A stretch of 64,000 bases of DNA from Burkholderia pyrrocinia (GTDB lineage Bacteria > Pseudomonadota > Gammaproteobacteria > Burkholderiales > Burkholderiaceae), in contig NZ_CP070977.1 of assembly GCF_018417535.1 (NCBI RefSeq), forward strand, positions 1,364,001 to 1,428,000, read 5' to 3'. Under the pieces are notes generated by a model. It was not told the origin of the DNA and searched no databases. It saw only the letters and a list, made by a program, of their open reading frames with translations. Position 1 is the first letter of the stretch; every line of letters begins with the position of its first letter. Below, in pieces: positions 11,043-19,011 of the stretch. The translations under genes were made by a program, and so were the position numbers.

Positions 11043-11102
11043 AACAACCTCAAAATGTCAGGTCTCGCGCCCGGCGCGGGCGCGGCAAGAAGTTGGCCGC
11101 GA

Positions 11103-12134
11103 TCAAGCGCGACGCTGTTCGGGTTCTGCTTCGTCGTCCGGCAGCGCGTCGGCACCGATGGGCGCACTGGCGCTTCGTACGGCATCGGCGAGACTGTCGG
11201 ACGTGTCGTCCAGCATCTCGCCGTCCGCGGGACGGGAACGGGAGGCGTCGGCCTGACCAGCCTCGCCGGGCATGTCGCCGGCCGCTTCCGCTCCGTCTCC
11301 GCCAGCCGCTTCGGCGGCCGGCTTGCGATCTTCCTCGCTCCAATCCGCGCGCAGCGGCTCGGGCTGCACACCGGTCGGCACTGCTTCGGTGCCAACCTGT
11401 TCCGTTTGTTCCGTTTGCCCGAGATCAGCATCGAGCGTATCGCGGTTCGGCGTTTCCTGCGTCGACGCAACATCGCCCGGCAATCCGGCGGATGCTCCAT
11501 CCGCGTGCGCCTGCGGCACGTCATCCGCTGCGTCACCGGCTTGCGGCGCACCGTCGGCAACCGCTACGTCACCGTCGAAGTCCATTGCCTGCTGCGCAAG
11601 CAGCGCGGCCTCGATGTTCGCGGCCGGCTCTTCGAGCGCAGGCAGGTCGTCGAGCGCCTTCAGGCCGAGATCGTCGAGGAACTGCTTGGTCGTCGCATAC
11701 AGCGCCGGACGTCCCGGCACATCGCGATGACCGATCACCTCGATCCAGCCGCGATCCTCGAGCTGCTTGACCACCTGCGTATTGACCGTGACGCCGCGAA
11801 TCTCTTCGATGTCGCCGCGCGTGACGGGCTGCCGGTACGCGATGATCGCGAGCGTTTCGAGCACCGCACGCGAATATTTCGGCGGCTTCTCGGGATGCAG
11901 GCGGTCAAGATAATGACGCATCGCCGGCTTGCTCTGAAAGCGCCATCCGGTCGCCAGCGCCACCAGTTCGACGCCGCGGCCGGACCAATCCTGTTTCAGA
12001 TCTTCGAGCAACGTGCGGACCGTGTCAGCCGACACACCGTCGGCAAAGAGCTTGCGCAAATCGCCGAGCTTCAGCGGTTCCTGCGCGCAGATCAAAGCAG
12101 TCTCGAGGACGATCTTCGCCTCTTGGGTATTCAT
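11103..12134 (-). CDS. scpB: Segregation and condensation protein B (ScpB)
   Basis: A 343-residue kleisin-associated subunit of the SMC-ScpAB chromosome condensation complex. The winged-helix core occupies about residues 1-190 ([52 protein letters not shown]). After it comes an acidic, Ala/Asp-rich, probably disordered tail of about 150 residues, longer than in E. coli-type relatives but common in Burkholderia. It is upstream of rluB on the same strand, a frequent pairing. Confidence 0.95.
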   Translation of the reverse strand: MNTQEAKIVLETALICAQEPLKLGDLRKLFADGVSADTVRTLLEDLKQDWSGRGVELVALATGWRFQSKPAMRHYLDRLHPEKPPKYSRAVLETLAIIAYRQPVTRGDIEEIRGVTVNTQVVKQLEDRGWIEVIGHRDVPGRPALYATTKQFLDDLGLKALDDLPALEEPAANIEAALLAQQAMDFDGDVAVADGAPQAGDAADDVPQAHADGASAGLPGDVASTQETPNRDTLDADLGQTEQTEQVGTEAVPTGVQPEPLRADWSEEDRKPAAEAAGGDGAEAAGDMPGEAGQADASRSRPADGEMLDDTSDSLADAVRSASAPIGADALPDDEAEPEQRRA

Positions 12135-12406
12135 GCAGCTAGGCCAGACCCTGTGGTCAAACGAACCGGATCAACAAACAGACGAAAGGAACGGAAGACG
12201 CGCTCGCCCGATTCTGATCGGTCATATTGATGGGAGCACGAACCGGGGGCGGCGAACCAACTTCAGGCCAGGCCCAAACCGGACGGAACAGCACGGTTCA
12301 ACGACGGAACCGCGTGACTGAGCGCCATATTACGCAAAATTGCCCGGTGCGTAAAGATGAGCCGAACGGGCCGCCGCCAGTGCGCCGAGTCCGCTCCGGC
12401 CCTGCT

Positions 12407-13609
12407 TCAGCGCGCGGCCGTGCCGCGCGCGAGGAACCGGCGCAGCCGCTCGACGCCCGCGTCGAGTCGTGCCGGATCGCAGGCGTAGCACCAGCGCACG
12501 AATCCTTCCCCCTCCGGGCCGAATGCCCGCCCGGGCGCAAGCCCGAGCCCCGCATCGCGCACCAGCGTCTTGCAGAACGCGAGACTGTCGGCCGCGCCCG
12601 GCAGGCGCAGGAACAGGTACATCGCGCCCGGCGGAGGCGGCACCTCGACGCCCGGCAGCGTCCGCAGCGCGGCGACCAGGTGATCGCGCGCTTCGCGCAG
12701 CGCCGCGACGAACGACCGCACGAACGGCTCGCCGTCGCGCAGCGCGACCTCGCCCGCGGCCTGCACGAAGCCTGGTGCGCACGACGTGTTGTATTCGACG
12801 AGCTTCGACAGATCGCCCATCACCGATGCCGGCGCAATGAGCCACCCCAGCCGCCAGCCCGTCATCGCCCACGCCTTCGAGAACGAATTCACGACAACGA
12901 CCCGCTCGTCGCGCGAAGCGATATCGAGGAACGACGGCGCGCCGCCGTCGCCGAACGCGAGCCGTTCGTACACCTCGTCGGCGACCAGCCAGATGCCGTG
13001 ACGCCGGCAATGGGCCAGCACGGCCTGCTGATCGTCCCGCGACATCGTCCAGCCGGTCGGATTGTTCGGCGAGTTGACCAGCAGCATCCGCGTATCGGGC
13101 GTCAGCGCAGCGAGCAGCCGCTCGACATCGAGCCGCCAGCCCGCGTCGCCGTAGCCGAGCGGCACGCATTCGACCTGCGCGCCGAGGATTTTCGGAATCT
13201 CGACGAGATTCGGCCAGAGCGGCGTGACCGCGACGACGCGCTCGCCCGGGCCGACCAGCATCTGCGCGGCCAGCATCAGCGCGCTCACGCCCGAACTCGT
13301 CACGGCCACCGTGTCGGCCGCCGTCGCACCGTGACGCGCGCTGACGTAGGCTGCAATCGCGTCGCGCAGCGGCGCCGTGCCGAGGTTGTGTGTGTAGAAG
13401 GTCGCGCCGTCGCGCAGCGCCGCCGCTGCGGCGTCGCGGATGAAATCCGGCGTCACGCGGTCGGACTCGCCGAACCAGAACGGCAGCATGTCCGGCACGC
13501 CGATGCCGGCGTTCGCCACTTCCCGGATCAGCGATGGACGCAGCGCGTGCACCGCGGCGCGCGCTGCCGGCTCGCCGGTCGTCAGGGAAAAATCTGCGGA
13601 ATGCGTCAT
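12407..13609 (-). CDS. PLP-dependent class I/II aminotransferase
   Basis: A 400-residue fold-type I aminotransferase. It shows NNPTGW (substrate/PLP-binding Asn), ADEVYERLAF (PLP-contact Asp-Tyr), and SFSKAWAMTGWRLGW with the Schiff-base lysine in SFSK. The C-terminal RWCYACDPARL contains the arginine expected to bind the substrate carboxylate. The amino donor and product cannot be told from the sequence. It lies 75 bp downstream of a same-strand LysR gene, which may or may not control it. Upstream of it toward scpB is about 270 bp without a gene. Confidence 0.9.
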   Translation of the reverse strand: MTHSADFSLTTGEPAARAAVHALRPSLIREVANAGIGVPDMLPFWFGESDRVTPDFIRDAAAAALRDGATFYTHNLGTAPLRDAIAAYVSARHGATAADTVAVTSSGVSALMLAAQMLVGPGERVVAVTPLWPNLVEIPKILGAQVECVPLGYGDAGWRLDVERLLAALTPDTRMLLVNSPNNPTGWTMSRDDQQAVLAHCRRHGIWLVADEVYERLAFGDGGAPSFLDIASRDERVVVVNSFSKAWAMTGWRLGWLIAPASVMGDLSKLVEYNTSCAPGFVQAAGEVALRDGEPFVRSFVAALREARDHLVAALRTLPGVEVPPPPGAMYLFLRLPGAADSLAFCKTLVRDAGLGLAPGRAFGPEGEGFVRWCYACDPARLDAGVERLRRFLARGTAAR

Positions 13610-13684
13610 CGAGAACCACCGTCGAGGAACACGATCCGCGTAGTGTACCGGGCCGCAAGCCGGGCCGGCGCACGCCCACGCACA

Positions 13685-14587
13685 TCAGTCGAGGTCCTCC
13701 GCCCTCGCCGGCATCTGCCGCACGAGTTCCCAGATCGCCTGCGCCGCGGGCGACAACGACCTGTCGCGGCGGCGCACCAGTTCGACCGTGCGCTCGGTGC
13801 ACGGCATGAGCGGCCGCGCGACGAGTGTCGAGCCGGCCGGCAGCGGCAGCGACAACCACGGCTGCACGCTCACGCCGACGCCGGCCTCGACGAGCCCGAA
13901 CACGGTCGCCGAATGGCCGAGTTCCTGCATGACCGTCGCGTTGACGCGGTGGGCGGCCAGCGCGGCATCGATCAGCGGCCGGCTGCCCGATGCATGGTCG
14001 AGGAGTACGAGGCGCTCGCCGTCCAGCGCCGTCCACGGCACCTCGGCACGCGCCGCGAGCGGATGGTCGGCACGCGCGACGAGGCAGAACGAATCGGTCA
14101 TCAGCGGCTCGCAGACGAGATCGGCGACCGTGAGCGGCCCGATCACGACGCCGAAATCGACCTCGCTCGACTTCACCTTGCGCAATACGTCGCTCTGCAC
14201 GTCGTCGCGCAGGCCGAGCGTCACGAACGGGAACTGGCGCTCGCACGATGCAACCACGCGCGGCATCAGCCTGCAGGCGATCGTCGGGCTCGCCGCAACG
14301 ATCACGCGCCCGCGGCGCTGCTCGCCGATCTCGCGAATCTCGCGCAGCGTGTCGTCGAGATCGTCGATCAGACGCGACACGCTCGCGATCAGGTTCGCAC
14401 CGACGTCGGTCAGTTGCACGTCGCGCGTCGTGCGGTCGATCAGCTTCAGCCCGAGCTCGGCTTCGAGCTCGCGCACGCAGCGGCTGACCGCGGACTGCGT
14501 GAGCCCGATCTCGTCGCCCGCGCGACTGAAGCTCCTGAGCCGCGCTACCTCGATGAATACGCGAAGCTGGCGCAGCGTGACGTTCAT
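13685..14587 (-). CDS. LysR-family transcriptional regulator
   Basis: A 300-residue regulator. The N-terminal winged helix-turn-helix (LRQLRVFIEVARLRSFSRAGDEIGLTQSAVSRCVRELEAELG) occupies residues 5-50. A periplasmic-binding-protein-like effector domain follows (about 90-295), with GRVIVAASPTIACRLMPRVV at its beginning. It is on the same strand as the downstream aminotransferase rather than divergent from a target, so its target is not obvious. Confidence 0.93.
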   Translation of the reverse strand: MNVTLRQLRVFIEVARLRSFSRAGDEIGLTQSAVSRCVRELEAELGLKLIDRTTRDVQLTDVGANLIASVSRLIDDLDDTLREIREIGEQRRGRVIVAASPTIACRLMPRVVASCERQFPFVTLGLRDDVQSDVLRKVKSSEVDFGVVIGPLTVADLVCEPLMTDSFCLVARADHPLAARAEVPWTALDGERLVLLDHASGSRPLIDAALAAHRVNATVMQELGHSATVFGLVEAGVGVSVQPWLSLPLPAGSTLVARPLMPCTERTVELVRRRDRSLSPAAQAIWELVRQMPARAEDLD

Positions 14588-15015
14588 CTCCTGACCTCAT
14601 CAATCGTCGATATCGATGCGCGATTTTAATGCGCGAATCCGGCTTCGATGTGCGAATCCGGCACCGGCCGCACATGTTTCGCTGCGGTGCAATACACACG
14701 CAAACGCACGTAGCACGGGCGAACTGCACAAGATTGGTGATTGTCCCGATTTGCTGGCGGGTTATTTTGGCGTCTTATACGCCCCTAGCTGACTTAGCCG
14801 TTAGCTCGCTGCCAAGCGGCTCTCGAGGGATTCGCCTCCGACGTGGCACGCTTCGTGCATTACCTGACGCACAGGGCGCAGGTTTCGTCGGACGGAAAGG
14901 CAGAAACGCCGCTGCCGGCCAACCGGACGCCCCCACCCGGCACTCGACGCTCGAGTGCTTGAAGAGTGCGCGGCGCAGGGCAGCGCACCGGAGTTAGCTT
15001 CGCTGAGGTGAGGAC
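14588..15015. other. Gene-free stretch upstream of the transposase-like protein
   Basis: About 430 bp with no convincing reading frame on either strand. It holds the LysR promoter region on its left. At its right end is the strong ribosome-binding sequence GAGGTGAGG before the next gene. Confidence 0.5.
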
Positions 15016-15417
15016 ATGATGCTGTTCGACGATTTGAGAGATAACGAGTGGGCGCTGGTCGAGGGTCTGTTTTGCTCGGAACCCGCACGGAGTGAGCGGC
15101 GCGGCCGCCCCCGCGTGGAAGCCCGCTCGGTGGTGAACGCCGTGTTGTGGGTGCTGTCGACGGGTGAAGGCTGGTCGAAGCTGCCGGGCCGCTATCCGTC
15201 GCCGCCGACCTGCCGCCGTCGCTTCGACGAATGGCAGGCGGACGGCACGCTCGCCGAAATCGTGAAGCGACTCGGTACGAGCGGCCGGCAGATCTCGCTG
15301 CGCGGGCGCATCGGCGCGAGCGCCGCGAAACCGCCGGCACCGCCGAGCCGCGACCGGCTGCGCGGCGCCTTCTGGACCAATCCGGAATCCTGGCGCGCGC
15401 CCGTCAAGATGGCGTAA
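15016..15417 (+). CDS. Orphan transposase-like N-terminal domain protein (DUF4096-type)
   Basis: A 133-residue protein. Residues 1-90 resemble the N-terminal domain of IS5-type transposases: DDLRDNEWALVEGLF, RGRPRVEARSVVNAVLWVLSTGEGWSKLPGRYPS, then a CRRRFDEWQADGTL motif. The DDE catalytic part is absent. Instead a short basic, Pro-rich tail ends at residue 133. A good ribosome-binding site (GAGGTGAGG) and a dedicated terminator suggest a stable, possibly domesticated DNA-binding gene rather than random debris. No terminal inverted repeats were seen around it. The function is unknown. Confidence 0.75.
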   Translation: MMLFDDLRDNEWALVEGLFCSEPARSERRGRPRVEARSVVNAVLWVLSTGEGWSKLPGRYPSPPTCRRRFDEWQADGTLAEIVKRLGTSGRQISLRGRIGASAAKPPAPPSRDRLRGAFWTNPESWRAPVKMA

Positions 15418-15429
15418 CGAATGCTCGAT

Positions 15430-15449
15430 CGGGCGGCTTCGGCCGCCCG
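15430..15449 (+). terminator. Intrinsic terminator after the transposase-like gene
   Basis: A perfect 8-bp GC stem CGGGCGGC / GCCGCCCG closed by a TTCG tetraloop, followed by GTTTCTTT. It lies just past the stop of the preceding gene. Confidence 0.85.
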
Positions 15450-15615
15450 GTTTCTTTCCGCGCCGCGTATTTTTTGCGACGCCTGCGTTGCCGTCGATTA
15501 CCGCTGTCGTGCCGCGATACATCTATTTACCAATATTTACAGCAAGCCTGCACTCCCGCGCTTACCTTAGCGATATATCAACAGGCCGCGTCGACGGCTT
15601 GAAGGGAGCCCCGCC

Positions 15616-15867
15616 ATGAAACCAATGTCACTGCTCGTTGCATGCGGCATTGTCATTTCCCTGGCGCTGACCGCTCCAGCTCACGCCGACGATCGCACGA
15701 AACCGCCCCGTCACCAACAGGATCACCGCAATACCCTCCGCCAGCCGCCGTCCGCCGCGCAGTCCAGCCGGCAGACCGTGCCGCGCGGCGACCTGCGCGG
15801 CGACATCGCCAGCAATGCGCGCGCGCGCATCGGCTCGCAGCCGTCCGACATGCCGCGTCATCCGTAG
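15616..15867 (+). CDS. Small secreted hypothetical protein
   Basis: 83 residues. A clear signal peptide (MKPMSLLVACGIVISLALTA) is followed by a likely cleavage after AHA at residue 24. The mature part is short, hydrophilic and rich in Arg, Pro, Gln and Asp with no Cys. GGGAG stands before the ATG. It is probably a periplasmic protein. No known family was recognised. Confidence 0.7.
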   Translation: MKPMSLLVACGIVISLALTAPAHADDRTKPPRHQQDHRNTLRQPPSAAQSSRQTVPRGDLRGDIASNARARIGSQPSDMPRHP

Positions 15868-15941
15868 TCCTGCGAATTTCAGGATTTCATCAAAGAAAAT
15901 GCCCGCTTCCGGGAACTGCGCCGTATGCGACGAGTCACAAC

Positions 15942-16012
15942 GTTGCCATGAGCACAGCGTGGCAACAGCAAAAGTATCCGGTACGCCCGTATCCTCGCGA
16001 TACGGGCTTTTT
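15942..16012 (+). terminator. Two-hairpin element ending in a strong terminator
   Basis: Hairpin one pairs GTTGCCA (15942-15948) with TGGCAAC (15960-15966). Hairpin two pairs GCCCGTATC with GATACGGGC (15985-16007) and runs into T8. The second is a textbook plus-strand terminator about 120 bp after the small secreted protein gene. It could end that transcript or a separate small RNA. Confidence 0.8.
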
Positions 16013-16062
16013 TTTGGCATCGCCGGCTCGCGCGGCGACACACAAAGCAAGATGATCCGCCG

Positions 16063-16380
16063 CTACAGGCGACTTTCGAGAATCGCCACGGCGCTTGCTT
16101 CGCTCAATGCGTAGTCGTCCATGCGGCGATCGGTCCAGGAAAGTAATTTTTCGTCGCGCTCGAGGCGCGAGAATTCGGCTCGACCGCTGTCGGTCAGCAC
16201 GGCGATGTCCACCGGCGCGTGGAAACCCGGCGCGGGGGCAACGGTCTTCTGCCTGACCGTGTCCATCAACCCGAGCGAACGGAGATACTCGAACACACCC
16301 GGGCGGCGTGCCCACGGTACCTGGCGGTACTGCACTCGTCTCAATGCGTCGAGCACCGCTTCGTTGGAATACGTGGCCAT
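16063..16380 (-). CDS. Hypothetical protein, winged-helix-like
   Basis: 105 residues, no signal peptide. The sequence alternates helices with a short AVLTDSGRAEF-type segment resembling the wing region of small winged-helix proteins, but no family could be named. It ends facing the terminator at 15985-16012. The ATG at 16380 has only a weak ribosome-binding site. Confidence 0.6.
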   Translation of the reverse strand: MATYSNEAVLDALRRVQYRQVPWARRPGVFEYLRSLGLMDTVRQKTVAPAPGFHAPVDIAVLTDSGRAEFSRLERDEKLLSWTDRRMDDYALSEASAVAILESRL

Positions 16381-16537
16381 CTCGATTCTTTCTTAAAGTG
16401 CAGCGACAATGCGAAGCGGCGCGCCGGGCAGGGTCTCCGCCCGCCGATACCGCCACCGATTCTGGGGGCCGACGTTCGGCATCGCATCAGGGCCGGATCA
16501 TCAGCCGTCCATAAAAAGACACCATACCCCAATCAAA

Positions 16538-17254
16538 TTGATTCTGTTCGATTCATTTGTACTTCTCTTCATCTGTTTCATGCTCTGCCGCAAGCGACGG
16601 CGAATCATCTCGATCGCCGCCGTTGCGCTGTTCTGGCTGCTCGCGACAGGCTGGCTCGCCGCGCCGCTGATCGCGTGGACCGAGGCGGGCGTCGTGCCGG
16701 TCGAGCACCCGGACATGCACGGGCGGACCACGCTGATTCTCATTGGCGCCGGCACGCATCGCACCGACTCCGGGCTGCGGCCGCCACCCGATGGCGTCGC
16801 GCGCATCCACAAGATTGCGGCGCTCTATCGCGTGTGCCGGCAGCAGGCCGACCGCTGCACCGTGGTGATGTCGGGCGGCGACCCGCAGCGTCACGGCGAA
16901 ACCGAGGCGGCCGTGTACGGTCGCCAGCTCATCGCGGAAGGCATCGCACCCGACGACCTCGTCCTCGAGCCGAACAGCCGCACAACCTACGAAAACGCGA
17001 AATTCACTGCGTCTATACTACGCCCACAGTATGACGACGCGCGCATTCTCGTCACCTCGTCGTATCAGATGCGCCGCGCACTGCTCGATTTCCACCGATT
17101 CGGCATCGATCCACAGCCCGTTTATGCGAATCGCCGGCGCGCGCAAACGGGCTGGCTGCCGCGCTGGCGCAATGTGGTCAACACCGAGCAGGCGCTGCAC
17201 GAACTGGTCGGCATCGCGCAATTCCACGTCTACCGATGGCTCGGGTGGTTCTGA
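16538..17254 (+). CDS. YdcF-like (DUF218) envelope protein
   Basis: 238 residues from TTG at 16538; ATG at 16580 is an alternative start. Two hydrophobic segments (ILFDSFVLLFICFML and ISIAAVALFWLLATGWLAAPLI) separated by KRRR precede the DUF218 domain. The domain has LILIGAGTHR, VVMSGGDPQRHGETEAAVYGRQL, EPNSRTTYENAKF and LVTSSYQMRRALLDFHRFG, the usual conserved blocks. Relatives act in envelope or vancomycin-tolerance functions (SanA/ElyC type), but the reaction is not established. Including the first hydrophobic segment favours the TTG start. Confidence 0.85.
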   Translation: MILFDSFVLLFICFMLCRKRRRIISIAAVALFWLLATGWLAAPLIAWTEAGVVPVEHPDMHGRTTLILIGAGTHRTDSGLRPPPDGVARIHKIAALYRVCRQQADRCTVVMSGGDPQRHGETEAAVYGRQLIAEGIAPDDLVLEPNSRTTYENAKFTASILRPQYDDARILVTSSYQMRRALLDFHRFGIDPQPVYANRRRAQTGWLPRWRNVVNTEQALHELVGIAQFHVYRWLGWF

Positions 17255-17474
17255 CGGCTGCGCGGAAACGGGAACGAAATGGCAGCGCCGCCCAGGATGG
17301 CAGGCGCGTGACGAGGTGCACGAAGTGTTGCGCGACTTCAACGCGGCCTTGCGTTGCGCCAAGATCCGGTGCACATTGATCCGTCACTTTTGTTACACTC
17401 GACACGCACTCGTTTGCAGTCGCCAGACAAAACGGCAACATTCGGGTTCATCACCACTTAGCGGAGGTAAAGCA

Positions 17475-17753
17475 ATGAAGAAGACGTCCCTGGCTATCCT
17501 GGTAGCGATGTCGGCGCTGACTGGCGCAGCGTATGCGCAAGAGAGCACGGAAATCAAGACCATCACCGATCCGGCCAAGATCTCCGAGATCGAGCAGCGC
17601 GCACAGGCGCTGCAGCAGCAGCAAGCGGCCGAAGCCGCACAGCCGGCGATGCAGGAAGAGCATCACCACGGCAAGAAGGCTGCTCACCACAAGACTGCTG
17701 CGAAGAAGGCCGGCAAGAAGGCTGCCAAGGCCGCAGACGCTGCCAGCCAGTAA
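17475..17753 (+). CDS. Small secreted His/Lys/Ala-rich protein
   Basis: 92 residues from ATG at 17475, with GCGGAGG eight bases upstream. A signal peptide runs over MKKTSLAILVAMSALTGAAYA. The mature protein has a Gln/Ala-rich helix, then a HHHGKKAAHHK cluster, then histone H1-like AAKKAGKKAAKAA repeats. This suggests a periplasmic protein that may bind metal through histidines or polyanions through lysines. It ends at a dedicated terminator. No family recognised. Confidence 0.75.
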   Translation: MKKTSLAILVAMSALTGAAYAQESTEIKTITDPAKISEIEQRAQALQQQQAAEAAQPAMQEEHHHGKKAAHHKTAAKKAGKKAAKAADAASQ

Positions 17754-17776
17754 GTTCGGCCGCACCGCACAAGTGA

Positions 17777-17812
17777 AAAGCCGAATCCGGGCAACCGGGT
17801 TCGGCTTTTTTG
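17777..17812 (+). terminator. Intrinsic terminator after the His/Lys-rich protein
   Basis: A long stem AAAGCCGAATCCGGG / CCGGGTTCGGCTTT with a short CAA loop, continuing into six T. It is 24 bp past the stop codon. Confidence 0.88.
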
Positions 17813-17889
17813 GTTGCGGCGCCCGCGCGCTGTGCTAAAGTCGCGCACCGAAATTTTCCACCCGTGCGCACCCCGGTGCGGAGGACAGC

Positions 17890-18147
17890 ATGAGCAACAT
17901 TCAACTCGACATCGAGTGGACCGAAGCCGCCACTCGCCAGATCAAGCAACTGATGCCCCGCGGCTCGGCCGACGCGTTTCTCGCGCTGCCGCCGATCGAG
18001 TGCCTGCCGATGGAGGGCGACGTGCTTTTCCTGGGCCCGCAAGGCAAGCAGCAACCGTTCATTGTCGCCGAGCGCCAGTATCATCACGACGGCGACGCCG
18101 ACTGGACGATCATCCTGATCCTCGACGTACCCAGCACGTCGCACTGA
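17890..18147 (+). CDS. Conserved hypothetical protein, 85 residues
   Basis: A small soluble protein with no signal peptide or membrane segment. GGAGG lies five bases before the ATG. The sequence has a clear alternating pattern (IQLDIEWTEAATRQIKQLM; EGDVLFLGPQGKQQPFIVAERQY; WTIILILDVP), suggesting a compact alpha/beta or beta fold. No family was recognised. Confidence 0.65.
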   Translation: MSNIQLDIEWTEAATRQIKQLMPRGSADAFLALPPIECLPMEGDVLFLGPQGKQQPFIVAERQYHHDGDADWTIILILDVPSTSH

Positions 18148-18188
18148 CGCGCCGCTGCGACCGGACAAGTCCGGTCGCCCCGCCCGGC

Positions 18189-18479
18189 TCAGACGAGCTT
18201 CGACAGCACGCGGATTTCGGAACTTTCAATCCAGTCCGCGGCCACTTCGCGATAAGCGAGAATGTGCGCGGAACGCGCATGGGCGGCCAGCGCCTCCTCG
18301 CTCTCCCAGCGCTCGACGAATACGAACCGCGCGGGCTCCTTCAGATCCCGGTGCAGGTCGTACTGCAATGCACCGGCTTCGTTGCGGGTCGGCTCGACGA
18401 TCCCTTCAAGCATGGGGCGCAGCTTTTCCTCGGCGCCCGGCTTCGCTACGATCAGCGCCACGACTGCAATTTCCGCCAT
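18189..18479 (-). CDS. Putative quinol monooxygenase / antibiotic biosynthesis monooxygenase-like protein
   Basis: 96 residues from ATG at 18479, chosen because AAGGAG sits seven bases upstream and the product then begins MAEIAVVALIVAKPG. This is a typical ABM (YgiN-type) ferredoxin-like domain. Conserved blocks are LRPMLEGIVEPTRNEAGALQYDLHRD and FVFVERWESEEALAAHARSAH. Relatives act as quinol monooxygenases or small dimeric oxygenases; the substrate here is unknown. Confidence 0.85.
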   Translation of the reverse strand: MAEIAVVALIVAKPGAEEKLRPMLEGIVEPTRNEAGALQYDLHRDLKEPARFVFVERWESEEALAAHARSAHILAYREVAADWIESSEIRVLSKLV

Positions 18480-18577
18480 TCCCGACTCCTTCATCCAGAA
18501 AAGTCCGAGAATACGCGAATCACGCATCGCGCATCGACCGCGCCGATGCGACACTGCACGACGGCCCCAAAAAAATT

Positions 18578-18602
18578 GCCCGCGCTTCAAAGAAGCGCGG
18601 GC
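18578..18602 (-). terminator. Minus-strand terminator of unknown transcript
   Basis: A stem GCCCGCGCTT / AAGCGCGGGC with a CAAAG loop. Reading leftward it is followed by AATTTTTTT, the pattern of a minus-strand terminator. It lies upstream of the ABM gene and so ends a transcript coming from 18603-18960, where only a very short open frame is seen. Confidence 0.75.
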
Positions 18603-18668
18603 GAAACCGTCGCCCTACGAGGATAGGCGACGGGGCCATCGAGATCCGCACGCTGGCGCGGATCGTCA

Positions 18669-18782
18669 TCAGTTGCGCCGGCGCTTGTCGCGCCGGCATT
18701 TGAAGACGTCGATACCGTTGATCACGCGCTCGCCGCGCACACCCGGTATCTGACGCCATCCTCCCTGTTCAAACGATTCCAA
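18669..18782 (-). CDS. Possible very small basic protein
   Basis: A 37-codon frame from TTG at 18782. The product runs LESFEQGGWRQIPGVRGERV and then a Cys/Arg/Lys-rich end (FKCRRDKRRRN). The frame stays open 17 codons further upstream without a clear start codon. Support comes from protein-like composition and the minus-strand terminator about 70 bp downstream. No ribosome-binding site is visible, and it may be a gene remnant. Confidence 0.3.
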   Translation of the reverse strand: MESFEQGGWRQIPGVRGERVINGIDVFKCRRDKRRRN

Positions 18783-18962
18783 TATACAAAGCAGGTTGCG
18801 TGCCAGGCACGGAATTCCGATTACTTCATTGATTTATAAGGACAATTTTTTCGTCCGCAACAATGTGACACGTGCTCTGCCGCCGTAACGCACGGATGTT
18901 ACGTAACGTCACGAGGAGGGACCGAACCTCTCGCACATGCGCGCCGGCGAGCGACCACGAAA

Positions 18963-18990
18963 AAAGCCCGCCGAATGGCGGGCTTTTCAC
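18963..18990 (-). terminator. bamC terminator
   Basis: GCCCGCC / GGCGGGC stem around GAATG, preceded on the plus strand by AAAAA so that the minus-strand transcript ends in T. It lies about 25 bp past the bamC stop. Confidence 0.82.
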
Positions 18991-19011
18991 TGGTGCGGAG
19001 AAACGCCGGGA

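Noticed and set aside
9147..12230. Open frame over 1000 codons on the plus strand across rluB and scpB
   Set aside because: It is antisense to two confident genes, has low-complexity Arg/Ala composition and no domain.
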